From Arthrobacter sp. APC 3897 (GTDB lineage Bacteria > Actinomycetota > Actinomycetes > Actinomycetales > Micrococcaceae): a stretch of DNA of 64,000 nucleotides. Every line of letters begins with the position of its first letter. The stretch's first letter is position 1. The translations under genes and the position numbers were made by a program. The stretch is from positions 1 to 64,000 of the forward strand of contig NZ_JASDDG010000025.1 in assembly GCF_030407495.1 (NCBI RefSeq). Direction: 5' to 3'. The notes below the pieces were generated by a model. That model was not told the origin of the DNA. It did not search any database and saw only the letters and a list, made by a program, of their open reading frames with translations. Shown in pieces: positions 43,206 through 51,090 of the stretch.

Positions 43206-43912
43206 CCGAGGCTAACAAGGAAAAGGAAAATCAGGTGACTGAAGCTACAGCTGCTGAGGCAACTGAGACCAAGGACGCCGCCGCTCCCGCCACTGACGAC
43301 CGCCGCGGCGGACGCAAGGGCGAGCAGCGCTCCGACCGTGGAGGCCGCGGCGAACGCGGTGGCCGCGGCGGCCGCGACGGCGGACGCAACGATGAGAAGG
43401 ACAAGTTCATTGAACGCGTCGTGACCATCAACCGCGTCGCCAAGGTTGTCAAGGGTGGTCGTCGCTTCAGCTTCACCGCCCTGGTTGTTGTCGGAGACGG
43501 CAACGGCATGGTTGGTGTCGGCTACGGCAAGGCCAAGGAAGTTCCCTCCGCTATCGCGAAGGCCGTTGAAGAAGCCAAGAAGACTTTCTTCCGCGTCCCG
43601 CGCATCGGTGGAACCGTCCCGCACCTGGTCCAGGGTGAAGCTGCTGCAGGCGTTGTCCTGCTGCGTCCGGCTTCCCCGGGTACCGGTGTTATCGCCGGTG
43701 GTCCGGTCCGCGCCATTCTCGAATGCGCCGGTATCCATGACGTACTGTCCAAGTCGCTCGGGTCCTCCAACGCCATCAACATCGTGCACGCCACGGTTGA
43801 TGCGCTGAAGCGCCTCGAAGAGCCTCAGGCAGTGGCAGCCCGCCGCGGCCTGCCGCTGGACGAGGTTGTGCCTGCTGCGATGCTCCGCAACATGCAGAAG
43901 GCAGGTGCCTGA
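43202..43912 (+). CDS. rpsE: 30S ribosomal protein S5 with RGG-rich N-terminus
   Basis: S5 of 236 residues, involved in decoding fidelity. The first 65 residues are an extension with Arg/Gly/Asp repeats ([19 protein letters not shown]). The S5 core starts at [20 protein letters not shown] and includes [20 protein letters not shown]. The GTG overlaps the rplR stop by four bases. An in-frame start further in would remove the extension, but coupling supports the long form. Confidence 0.95.
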   Translation: MTEANKEKENQVTEATAAEATETKDAAAPATDDRRGGRKGEQRSDRGGRGERGGRGGRDGGRNDEKDKFIERVVTINRVAKVVKGGRRFSFTALVVVGDGNGMVGVGYGKAKEVPSAIAKAVEEAKKTFFRVPRIGGTVPHLVQGEAAAGVVLLRPASPGTGVIAGGPVRAILECAGIHDVLSKSLGSSNAINIVHATVDALKRLEEPQAVAARRGLPLDEVVPAAMLRNMQKAGA

Positions 43913-44124
43913 TGACTACTCCGAAGAACGTTGCCGTCAGCACGGCATCACTGAAGATTACTCAGATCAAGTCCACCATCGGTGGTAAGCAGAATCAGAA
44001 GGACACGCTGCGCTCATTGGGCCTGCGGCACATCGGTGCTACCACCGTTCGTACTGCAGACGCCGTGACTGTTGGCATGATCAACACGGTTCCGCACCTC
44101 GTGAAGGTTGAGGAGGCGAATTAA
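43912..44124 (+). CDS. rpmD: 50S ribosomal protein L30
   Basis: L30 of 70 residues. [20 protein letters not shown] and [20 protein letters not shown] match the family. The ATG shares one base with the rpsE stop (TGATG). Confidence 0.96.
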   Translation: MTTPKNVAVSTASLKITQIKSTIGGKQNQKDTLRSLGLRHIGATTVRTADAVTVGMINTVPHLVKVEEAN

Positions 44125-44125
44125 C

Positions 44126-44590
44126 ATGGCCGAAGAAAACAACAACGAGCACGCGCTCAAGGTTCACCACCTGCGTCCGGCACCCGGTGCCAAGACGGCC
44201 AAGACCCGTGTTGGCCGCGGTGAAGGTTCCAAGGGTAAGACCGCAGGCCGCGGTATGAAGGGCACCAAGGCCCGTTACCAGGTCAAGGCCGGTTTCGCAG
44301 GCGGGCAGCTGCCGCTGCACATGCGCCTGCCGAAGCTGCGCGGCTTCAAGAACCCGTTCCGGGTCGAGTTCCAGGTTGTAAACCTGGACAAGATCTCGGA
44401 GCTGTTCCCCGAAGGCGGCGACGTCACCGTTGCCGATCTGGTGGCCAAGGGCGCCGTTCGCAAGAACCAGCCCGTCAAGGTCCTGGGCTCCGGCGACATC
44501 ACCGTCAAGGTGAACGTCACGGCTGATGCCTTCTCCGCCAGTGCGGCAGAGAAGATTGCCGCTGCAGGCGGATCGATCACGGCGCTCTAA
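44126..44590 (+). CDS. rplO: 50S ribosomal protein L15
   Basis: L15 of 154 residues. [20 protein letters not shown], the Gly-rich [20 protein letters not shown] and [20 protein letters not shown] are typical. ATG 44126 lies one base after the rpmD stop, with GAGGCG in the end of rpmD. Terminator hairpins follow. Confidence 0.97.
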   Translation: MAEENNNEHALKVHHLRPAPGAKTAKTRVGRGEGSKGKTAGRGMKGTKARYQVKAGFAGGQLPLHMRLPKLRGFKNPFRVEFQVVNLDKISELFPEGGDVTVADLVAKGAVRKNQPVKVLGSGDITVKVNVTADAFSASAAEKIAAAGGSITAL

Positions 44591-44612
44591 GCACTGTGTC
44601 TGATTCGTGCAA

Positions 44613-44652
44613 ACGACTGCGGGCGGCCGGGAAACCGGCCCCCGGCAGTCGT
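44613..44652 (+). terminator. imperfect hairpin after rplO
   Basis: An 18-position stem with two mismatches (44613-44630 with 44635-44652) closes a GAAA tetraloop. No T tract follows. Confidence 0.5.
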
Positions 44653-44674
44653 CTGTACGGCGAGCAGGACTACG

Positions 44675-44726
44675 ACTAAACTCTTGGCGGGCCGCCCTGC
44701 GGCCCGCCGGGAGTTTAGTTTTGTTT
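44675..44726. terminator. intrinsic, probably bidirectional terminator before secY
   Basis: ACTAAACTC (44675-44683) pairs with GAGTTTAGT (44711-44719) around a second 9-bp stem GGCGGGCCG/CGGCCCGCC (44686-44708). TTGTTT follows. It separates the spc operon from secY-adk-map. Confidence 0.85.
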
Positions 44727-44778
44727 AAGGCACTACTACGCCGCGGGCCTCGTTAACGTTCTACGGGGCAGGAGCGGA

Positions 44779-44784
44779 TAGACT
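44779..44784 (+). promoter_or_regulatory. -10 element of a secY promoter
   Basis: TAGACT lies 61 bases before the secY start and after the terminator. A matching -35 is not clear. Confidence 0.35.
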
Positions 44785-44844
44785 CTGTTTTTGTTACCAG
44801 TCCATTTGGACTTCACCTACTTCAGATCTCATTCAGGAGGACGC

Positions 44845-46155
44845 TTGCTTAGCGCTATTGGCCGGGCTTTCCGGACGCCAGACCTGCGACGCAAGCTGTT
44901 GTTTACGCTGGGAATCATCACTATCTTCCGCATGGGTGCTTTTATCCCGGCCCCGGGTGTTGACTACGGCAATGTGCAGCAGTGCTTGGCTCTGGGTGCC
45001 ACCTCAGGTGGCCTCTACGAATTCGTTAACCTCTTTAGCGGCGGCGCCCTGCTGCAGGTCTCCATCTTTGCCCTGGGCATCATGCCGTACATCACCGCCA
45101 GCATCATTGTTCAGCTGCTGCGCGTCGTGATTCCCCACTTCCAGGCCCTCTATGAGGAAGGGGCACAGGGACAGTCCAAGCTGACGCAGTACACGCGTTA
45201 CCTGACCATCGCCCTTGGCCTGCTTAACGCCACCACCGTTGTCTCCCTGGCCCGCACGGGGGCGCTGTTCAACAACGCCTGCTCCGTGCCGATCATCCCG
45301 GATGACAACATCATTACCATCCTGCTGCTCATCATCACGCTGACAGCCGGCACCGGCCTCATCATGTGGATGGGCGAACTGGTCACCGAAAAGGGTGTCG
45401 GCAACGGCATGTCCCTCCTGATCTTCACCTCGATCGCAGCAGGCTTCCCGAGCTCGTTGGGTGCCATCCTCAGTGCCCAGGGCTGGACGGTCTTCCTTGC
45501 CGTTCTCGCCATCGGCGTTGTGGTGGTTGCCCTCGTGATCTTCGTTGAGCAGTCCCAGCGCCGCATTCCGGTGCAGTACGCCAAGCGCATGGTTGGCCGC
45601 CGCACCGTGGGCGGGACGAACACCTACATCCCCATCAAGGTCAACATGGCCGGCGTGATCCCCGTGATCTTCGCGTCCTCCATGCTCTACCTGCCGTCGC
45701 TGATCGCCCAGTTCAACACTCCTGCAACGGGTGCACCGCCGGAATGGGTTGTCTGGATCAACAACTACCTGACGAGCGGGGACCACCCGTTCTACATGGC
45801 CGTCTACTTCCTGCTGATTGTGTTCTTCACCTACTTCTACGTGTCGATCACCTTCAACCCGGAGGAAGTATCGGAAAACATGAAGAAATACGGCGGCTTC
45901 ATTCCCGGCATCCGGGCCGGCCGTCCCACCGCCGAATACCTGCAGTACGTGCTGTCACGCATCACCCTGCCCGGCGCCCTCTACTTGGGGTTTGTTGCCC
46001 TGATTCCGCTGATTGCTCTGGTGCTGGTCGGAGCAAACGCGAACTTCCCGTTCGGCGGAACCTCGATCCTCATCATGGTTGGTGTGGGACTCGAAACAGT
46101 CAAACAAATTGACGCACAGCTCCAGCAGCGTCACTACGAAGGGTTATTGCGATGA
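44845..46155 (+). CDS. secY: preprotein translocase subunit SecY
   Basis: Channel subunit of SecYEG, 436 residues with ten predicted membrane helices. MLSAIGRAFRTPDLRRKLLF is followed by the plug region GALLQVSIFALGIMPYITAS and the cytoplasmic loop RIPVQYAKRMVGRR. I chose TTG 44845 because AGGAGGA lies four to five bases upstream and the family begins there; an in-frame TTG at 44791 would add 18 unrelated residues. The end overlaps adk by ATGA. Confidence 0.96.
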   Translation: MLSAIGRAFRTPDLRRKLLFTLGIITIFRMGAFIPAPGVDYGNVQQCLALGATSGGLYEFVNLFSGGALLQVSIFALGIMPYITASIIVQLLRVVIPHFQALYEEGAQGQSKLTQYTRYLTIALGLLNATTVVSLARTGALFNNACSVPIIPDDNIITILLLIITLTAGTGLIMWMGELVTEKGVGNGMSLLIFTSIAAGFPSSLGAILSAQGWTVFLAVLAIGVVVVALVIFVEQSQRRIPVQYAKRMVGRRTVGGTNTYIPIKVNMAGVIPVIFASSMLYLPSLIAQFNTPATGAPPEWVVWINNYLTSGDHPFYMAVYFLLIVFFTYFYVSITFNPEEVSENMKKYGGFIPGIRAGRPTAEYLQYVLSRITLPGALYLGFVALIPLIALVLVGANANFPFGGTSILIMVGVGLETVKQIDAQLQQRHYEGLLR

Positions 46156-46724
46156 CAAGAATGCTCATTATCGGACCTCCCGGAGCCGGCAAAGGCACCC
46201 AGGCGGCCCGGATCTCGGAGCGGCTTGGTGTCACTGCAATCTCCACCGGGGACATCTTCCGTGCCAACGTCAAGAATGAGACCCCCCTCGGCATCGAGGC
46301 CAAGAAGTACATCGACGCCGGAAACTTTGTTCCCGACTCCGTCACCAACGAGATGGTCCGGGCACGGCTGCAGGAAGACGACGTCACCGACGGTTTCCTC
46401 CTGGACGGCTACCCGCGCACCGCTGCGCAGGTGGAAGAACTGGATGACATCCTGGCCGGCAAGGGCGAAAAGCTCGACGTCGTCCTGCAGCTGACGGCCG
46501 ATGACGAGGAGCTCGTCCAGCGACTGCTCAAGCGGGCCGAAGTCGAAGGCCGCGCCGACGACAACGAGGACGTCATCCGGCACCGCCTGGACCTGTACAA
46601 GGAACAGACCGCCGACGTCGTCGCCAGCTATGACAAGCGCGGCATCGTGGCCCGCGTGGACGGACTGGGCGGCATTGACGATGTCACCGAGCGCGTCATG
46701 GAAGCCCTCAAAGATATTCGCTAG
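46152..46724 (+). CDS. adk: adenylate kinase
   Basis: Enzyme of 190 residues interconverting ATP + AMP and 2 ADP. The P-loop GPPGAGKGTQAARISERLG lies at residues 8-26, DGYPRTAAQVEEL is the NMP motif, and a short non-zinc lid region (KRAEVEGRADDNEDVIRHRL) replaces the long zinc lid. It is coupled to secY and followed by map after 15 bases. Confidence 0.97.
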   Translation: MTRMLIIGPPGAGKGTQAARISERLGVTAISTGDIFRANVKNETPLGIEAKKYIDAGNFVPDSVTNEMVRARLQEDDVTDGFLLDGYPRTAAQVEELDDILAGKGEKLDVVLQLTADDEELVQRLLKRAEVEGRADDNEDVIRHRLDLYKEQTADVVASYDKRGIVARVDGLGGIDDVTERVMEALKDIR

Positions 46725-46739
46725 AGAGTTAGAAGAGAT

Positions 46740-47570
46740 ATGTTCGGCCAGCCTCGAATCCAATACAAGACCAATGCGCAGATGCGCATCATGCGCGAGG
46801 CAGGCCTCGTGCTGATCCGGGCGCTTGACGCTGCCGTCGAGGCCGCGGTGGCAGGTGTCACCACGGCCGACATCGATGCTGCGTTTGCCGCGGTGCTCAA
46901 GGAAGCAGGGGCAACCTCCAACTTCCTGGGCTATCACGGCTACCCGGCAACGGTCTGCGTGTCGGTGAACGAGGAAGTGGTCCACGGCATTCCGGGGGAG
47001 CGCGTCCTTGCCGACGGGGACATTCTGTCCATCGACGGCGGGGCCGTGGTCAACGGATGGCACTCGGACTCGGCGCGCACCGTCATTGTGGGCACCGCCG
47101 ATCCCGAGGACCAGCGGCTGTCCGACGTCACGGAGCAGGCCATGTGGCACGGTATCGCTGCCGCAGCCAAGGGCCGGTTCGTCGGAGATATCGGTGCTGC
47201 CATCGACGATTACGTTTCTTCTGTTCCGGGCAAGCCGCTCGGCATCCTGGAGGACTACGTGGGCCACGGCATCGGCACCGAGATGCATCAGGCACCCGAC
47301 GTGCTCAACTACCGGACCTCGCATAACGGTCCGAAGCTGAGGCCCGGACTGTGCCTGGCCATCGAGCCCATGCTGGTCCGCGGCAAGATCGAGACCGTCA
47401 CTCTCGAGGATGACTGGACGGTGGTCACCACGGACAAATCCCGTGCCTCGCAGTGGGAGCACTCGGTAGCGGTGCATGACAAGGGAATCTGGGTCCTGAC
47501 CTCACCTGACGGGGGAGCCTCCAAGCTGGCTCCGCTGGGCGTAACCCCGGTGCCGATTCCCGAAAACTGA
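46740..47570 (+). CDS. map: type I methionine aminopeptidase
   Basis: Enzyme of 276 residues that removes the initiator Met from nascent chains. Metal ligands are visible as two Asp in GGAVVNGWHSDSARTVIVG, His in GHGIGTEMHQAPDV and Glu in CLAIEPMLVRG and SQWEHSVAV. GAAGAG precedes ATG 46740. It ends the secY-adk-map unit. Confidence 0.96.
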   Translation: MFGQPRIQYKTNAQMRIMREAGLVLIRALDAAVEAAVAGVTTADIDAAFAAVLKEAGATSNFLGYHGYPATVCVSVNEEVVHGIPGERVLADGDILSIDGGAVVNGWHSDSARTVIVGTADPEDQRLSDVTEQAMWHGIAAAAKGRFVGDIGAAIDDYVSSVPGKPLGILEDYVGHGIGTEMHQAPDVLNYRTSHNGPKLRPGLCLAIEPMLVRGKIETVTLEDDWTVVTTDKSRASQWEHSVAVHDKGIWVLTSPDGGASKLAPLGVTPVPIPEN

Positions 47571-47574
47571 CCGC

Positions 47575-47606
47575 GTGCCCCGGCCCCCGCAGAGGGGCCG
47601 GGGCAC
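47575..47606 (+). terminator. hairpin terminator after map
   Basis: A perfect 13-bp stem GTGCCCCGGCCCC (47575-47587) pairs with 47594-47606 over CGCAGA. No T tract follows directly, but a second small hairpin (GGGGGATT/AATCCCCC) lies just beyond, overlapping the infA promoter. Confidence 0.7.
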
Positions 47607-47623
47607 GGCAGCGGCGGGGGGAT

Positions 47624-47652
47624 TTAACTTAATCCCCCTCGTCGAGTAGAGT
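47624..47652 (+). promoter_or_regulatory. promoter of the infA-rpmJ-rpsM unit
   Basis: TTAACT (47624-47629) and TAGAGT (47647-47652) are separated by 17 bases. The leader to infA would be about 160 bases. Confidence 0.55.
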
Positions 47653-47778
47653 TATCTGTTGGTTGTCTCTACCTTCGTGCCCTTTTACGAGAGAGTGGGC
47701 CGTGTCAAAACGGTCCGCCGTGCGGATTCCGCTCCTGGCAGGGGCAGGAAGCTGCCGAGAGAACCAAAGACATAAACC

Positions 47779-47800
47779 GTCCTGCGTGCATGCGCAGGAC
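47779..47800 (+). promoter_or_regulatory. infA leader hairpin
   Basis: GTCCTGCG (47779-47786) pairs perfectly with CGCAGGAC (47793-47800); inner bases can extend the stem by a wobble to leave a GCAT loop. It ends 12 bases before the GGAGG ribosome site of infA, so it could affect initiation. Confidence 0.5.
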
Positions 47801-47819
47801 ACAGACGTTAGCGGAGGAT

Positions 47820-48041
47820 ATGGCCAAGAAAGACGGCGTCATTGAGATTGAGGGCTCGGTCAACGAAGCCCTGCCCAACGCGATGTTCCGCGTTGAGCTG
47901 GCCAACGGCCACATTGTGCTCGCACACATCTCGGGAAAGATGCGTCAACACTACATTCGCATCCTCCCCGGAGACCGCGTTGTGGTGGAACTTAGCCCGT
48001 ACGACCTCACCCGGGGCCGTATCGTCTACCGCTACAAGTAA
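47820..48041 (+). CDS. infA: translation initiation factor IF-1
   Basis: IF-1 of 73 residues, an S1-like OB fold that occupies the 30S A site. [20 protein letters not shown] and [20 protein letters not shown] identify it. GGAGGATATG gives a strong start at 47820. Confidence 0.98.
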   Translation: MAKKDGVIEIEGSVNEALPNAMFRVELANGHIVLAHISGKMRQHYIRILPGDRVVVELSPYDLTRGRIVYRYK

Positions 48042-48125
48042 AAACCGCCGCAAACAGCCGGCATTCCGGACAGTTGGAATACCTGCCGCCTGCGGCCCAA
48101 CCCTGCAACCACGCAAAGGATAACC

Positions 48126-48239
48126 ATGAAGGTCCAGCCGAGCGTCAAGCAGATCTGCGATAAGTGCAAGGTGATTCGCCGTAACGGTCGAGTCATGGTG
48201 ATCTGCGAGAACCCGCGCCACAAGCAGCGCCAGGGCTAA
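48126..48239 (+). CDS. rpmJ: 50S ribosomal protein L36
   Basis: L36 of 37 residues: [20 protein letters not shown] followed by [17 protein letters not shown]. The zinc ligands C11, C14, C27 and H32 are kept, so this is the zinc-binding (C+) form. AAAGGATAACC precedes the ATG. It lies 84 bases after infA. Confidence 0.97.
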   Translation: MKVQPSVKQICDKCKVIRRNGRVMVICENPRHKQRQG

Positions 48240-48286
48240 TTTCCTGCTTCCAGGGACGGCCCACGCGTAGTAGTAATTTGAATATG

Positions 48287-48360
48287 GCAGTGCAGCGTTG
48301 ATACGCGTAACGCATACCCCCGGCACGGAGGCCGGGGACCTGGCAACAGGGACGCACTGC
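48287..48360 (+). ncRNA. cloverleaf-like structured leader of rpsM
   Basis: A perfect 7-bp closing stem GCAGTGC (48287-48293) / GCACTGC (48354-48360) encloses three hairpins: GCGTT/AACGC (48295-48313, 9-base loop), CCCCGGC/GCCGGGG (48318-48337, 6-base loop) and CCTG/CAGG (48339-48350) with a GCAA (GNRA) tetraloop. It lies 37 bases before rpsM, the place of the S4-binding alpha-operon leader in E. coli, but rpsD is not in this operon. I do not recognise the fold; no covariation test was possible. Confidence 0.5.
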
Positions 48361-48397
48361 TTCAGACCTCCGGAGAAACAAGAGGAGAACCGCCGAT

Positions 48398-48775
48398 ATG
48401 GCACGTCTCGCTGGCGTTGACATTCCCCGCGAAAAGCGGGTAGTGATTGCGCTTACCTATATCTACGGCGTGGGCAAGACCCGTGCAGACCAGACCCTGG
48501 CAGAGACCGGCATCAGCCCGGACACTCGCGTCAAGGACCTCACGGATGCTGAACTTGTTCAGCTGCGTGACTACATCGAGGGCAACTTCAAGGTTGAGGG
48601 TGACCTCCGCCGCGAGGTAGCCGCTGACATTCGCCGCAAGGTTGAAATCGGCAGCTACCAGGGTATCCGCCACCGTCGTGGCATGCCCGTTCACGGCCAG
48701 CGCACGAAGACCAACGCTCGTACCCGCAAGGGCCCGAAGCGTACGGTTGCCGGTAAGAAGAAGGCCACCCGCTAA
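48398..48775 (+). CDS. rpsM: 30S ribosomal protein S13
   Basis: S13 of 125 residues in the 30S head. [20 protein letters not shown] and the C-terminal [20 protein letters not shown] are diagnostic. AAGAGGAGAACC precedes ATG 48398. Confidence 0.98.
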   Translation: MARLAGVDIPREKRVVIALTYIYGVGKTRADQTLAETGISPDTRVKDLTDAELVQLRDYIEGNFKVEGDLRREVAADIRRKVEIGSYQGIRHRRGMPVHGQRTKTNARTRKGPKRTVAGKKKATR

Positions 48776-48842
48776 ACCTAGCGGTGTGAGGCCACGGCCC
48801 CTTCAGCGGGCCACCTAAACCAAACTCTTTGTAGGAGAAGTA

Positions 48843-49244
48843 ATGCCCCCCAAGACTCGTGGAGCGGTCCGCAAACCGCGTCGCAAGGATAAGAAGAATA
48901 TCGCGCTGGGCCAGGCGCATATCAAGAGCACGTTCAACAACACCATCGTGTCCATCACGGACCCGTCCGGTGCTGTTATCTCATGGGCTTCCGCCGGTGA
49001 GGTTGGCTTCAAGGGCTCTCGCAAGTCCACCCCGTTCGCTGCGCAGATGGCTGCTGAAGCCGCTGCCAAGCGTGCCCAGGAGCACGGCGTCCGCAAGGTC
49101 GACGTCTTCGTGAAGGGTCCGGGATCCGGCCGCGAAACCGCTATCCGTTCGCTCCAGGCCACCGGCCTGGAGGTTGGCTCCATCTCGGATGTCACCCCGA
49201 GCGCGCACAACGGCTGCCGTCCCCCGAAGCGCCGCCGCGTCTAA
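48843..49244 (+). CDS. rpsK: 30S ribosomal protein S11
   Basis: S11 of 133 residues at the platform, next to the mRNA exit. [20 protein letters not shown] and [18 protein letters not shown] are conserved. GTAGGAGAAGTA precedes ATG 48843. The next gene is rpoA, not rpsD. Confidence 0.98.
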   Translation: MPPKTRGAVRKPRRKDKKNIALGQAHIKSTFNNTIVSITDPSGAVISWASAGEVGFKGSRKSTPFAAQMAAEAAAKRAQEHGVRKVDVFVKGPGSGRETAIRSLQATGLEVGSISDVTPSAHNGCRPPKRRRV

Positions 49245-49268
49245 GCAGCACTTGCGGTACCGGTAATT

Positions 49269-49314
49269 GTCCGGCGGGCGGTCCACCCTTTTTGGGGCGG
49301 GCCGCCCATCGGAC
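49269..49314 (+). promoter_or_regulatory. strong hairpin in the rpsK-rpoA spacer
   Basis: GTCCG/CGGAC (49269-49273 with 49310-49314) and a long inner stem GGGCGGTCCACCC paired with 49295-49307 give about 17-18 pairs, with one 2x2 internal loop and one A/C mismatch. No T tract follows the hairpin, so it may attenuate, process or regulate rather than simply terminate. Confidence 0.55.
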
Positions 49315-49433
49315 GCCTCCGGCTCCGGGCACGTGGCTGCCAGCCGTCCAAGACGCCCGCGGAAGACCCGTCGTCGTCGTTTCCACCATTTGTGTTGCGT
49401 CATATAGCGGACGCTCGCTGAAAGGAAATGCAA

Positions 49434-50444
49434 GTGCTCATTGCACAGCGCCCCACCCTCACTGAAGAAGTCGTAGCGGACAACCGTTCACGGTTCATCA
49501 TCGAACCGCTGGAACCTGGTTTCGGCTACACCCTCGGCAACTCCCTCCGCCGTACGCTCCTGTCCTCGATCCCCGGTGCTGCAGTAACCAGCATTCGGAT
49601 CGACGGCGTGCTGCACGAGTTCACCACGGTTCCGGGCGTGAAGGAAGATGTCACTGAGATCATCCTGAACGTCAAGAACCTGTCGGTCTCCTCCGAGCAT
49701 GACGAGCCCGTTGTCGCCTACCTGCGCAAGCAGGGTCCCGGCGTCGTCACGGCTGCGGACATTGCTCCGCCGGCCGGCGTGGAGTTCCACAACCCGGATC
49801 TGCACATCGCCACCCTGAATTCGAAGGGCAAGTTCGAGCTCGAACTGACCATCGAACGCGGACGCGGCTATGTTTCCGCCAGCCAGAACAAGTCCGGTGA
49901 CCAGGAGATCGGCCGTATCCCGGTCGACTCCATCTACTCGCCGGTCCTGAAGGTGACCTTCCGCGTGGAAGCCACCCGTGTTGAACAGCGCACCGACTTC
50001 GATCGCCTGATCGTTGACGTTGAGACCAAGGATGCCATTGCACCGCGCGACGCCGTCGCCTCTGCGGGTACCACCCTGGTGGAACTGTTCGGCCTGGCCC
50101 GTGAACTGAACAGTGCTGCTGAAGGTATCGAAATCGGTCCGAGCCCCACGGATGCCGCTCTGGCAGCCGACATGGCTCTGCCGATCGAAGACCTTGAGCT
50201 CACGGTGCGTTCCTACAACTGCCTCAAGCGTGAAGGCATCCACACTGTGGGTGAACTCGTTGCCCGCTCCGAGGCTGACCTGATGGACATTCGCAACTTC
50301 GGTGCAAAGTCCATTGATGAGGTAAAGGCAAAGCTGGTCGAGCTGGGTCTGTCCCTGAAGGATTCCCCTCCCGGATTTGATCTGGCCGCCCGTGCCGCAG
50401 CTATTGAAGAGGACGAGTCCGAATACTCGGACGACGAGCTCTAA
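49434..50444 (+). CDS. rpoA: DNA-directed RNA polymerase subunit alpha
   Basis: Alpha subunit of 336 residues. The N-terminal assembly domain has [20 protein letters not shown] and [16 protein letters not shown]. The C-terminal domain (about 245-320) contains [20 protein letters not shown] and [20 protein letters not shown] for UP-element and activator contact. I chose GTG 49434 because AAGGAA lies eight bases upstream; ATG 49428 would leave only two bases. Confidence 0.97.
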   Translation: MLIAQRPTLTEEVVADNRSRFIIEPLEPGFGYTLGNSLRRTLLSSIPGAAVTSIRIDGVLHEFTTVPGVKEDVTEIILNVKNLSVSSEHDEPVVAYLRKQGPGVVTAADIAPPAGVEFHNPDLHIATLNSKGKFELELTIERGRGYVSASQNKSGDQEIGRIPVDSIYSPVLKVTFRVEATRVEQRTDFDRLIVDVETKDAIAPRDAVASAGTTLVELFGLARELNSAAEGIEIGPSPTDAALAADMALPIEDLELTVRSYNCLKREGIHTVGELVARSEADLMDIRNFGAKSIDEVKAKLVELGLSLKDSPPGFDLAARAAAIEEDESEYSDDEL

Positions 50445-50510
50445 CACACGCAAAATATTGCCGTCCGGACCACAAGAGCTCCGTTCGGCACCGTTTGAGG
50501 AGAAAAAGTA

Positions 50511-51053
50511 ATGCCTACACCCACCAAGGGTAAGCGCCTCGGAGGCAGCCCGGCCCACCAGCGCCTGATGCTGGCGAACCTGGCAGCCCAGCTGTTCGAG
50601 CACAAGCAGATCACCACCACGGTGACGAAGGCCAAGCGCCTGCGTCCCTACGCCGAGCGTCTGATCACGTTCGCAAAGCGCGGAGACCTGTCTTCCCGCC
50701 GCCGCGTCCTGGGCCTGATCTCGGACAAGGGTATTGTCCACGAGCTCTTCACCGACATTGCTCCGGCAGTCGAGAAGCGCGACGGCGGCTACACCCGCAT
50801 CACCAAGATCGGCAACCGCAAGGGCGACAACGCTCCCATGGCTGTCATCGAACTGGTTCTCGAACCCCTCTCGGCCAAGCAGGCCGTAGTGGCCGAAGCC
50901 GAAACTGCTGCTGCCGTTTCCGCTCCGGCTGAGTCCGCTGAATCTGCAGAGTCAGCCGAATCGGCCGACTCCGCTGAGTCCGCAGATTCCGCTGAGTCTG
51001 CCGACTCCGCAGATTCCGCTGACGAAGCAGTGGAAACCGAAGAGAAGAAGTAA
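50511..51053 (+). CDS. rplQ: 50S ribosomal protein L17 with Ser-Ala-acidic tail
   Basis: L17 of 180 residues. The core (1-120) reads [20 protein letters not shown] and [20 protein letters not shown]. The last 45 residues are a repetitive tail of Ser-Ala-Glu and Ser-Ala-Asp triplets ([20 protein letters not shown]) ending in acidic and Lys residues. The tail is encoded by near-repeated 9-base units at about 50920-51040. An intrinsic terminator lies 52 bases beyond the stop, inside truA. Confidence 0.97.
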   Translation: MPTPTKGKRLGGSPAHQRLMLANLAAQLFEHKQITTTVTKAKRLRPYAERLITFAKRGDLSSRRRVLGLISDKGIVHELFTDIAPAVEKRDGGYTRITKIGNRKGDNAPMAVIELVLEPLSAKQAVVAEAETAAAVSAPAESAESAESAESADSAESADSAESADSADSADEAVETEEKK

Positions 51054-51077
51054 TTTTCGCTTCAGCACTCAGTCCCT

Positions 51078-51083
51078 TAATAT
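51078..51083 (+). promoter_or_regulatory. possible -10 for a leaderless truA message
   Basis: TAATAT ends seven bases before ATG 51091, the spacing at which transcription begins on the start codon. There is no well-placed ribosome site (GAGGG ends one base before the ATG). Confidence 0.4.
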
Positions 51084-51090
51084 TGAGGGC

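Noticed and set aside
48287-48360. rpsM and rpsL leader folds as tRNA genes
   Set aside because: They have a 7-bp closing stem and three arms, but no T-loop consensus, no anticodon arm of correct size and wrong arm spacing. They are kept as leader structures.
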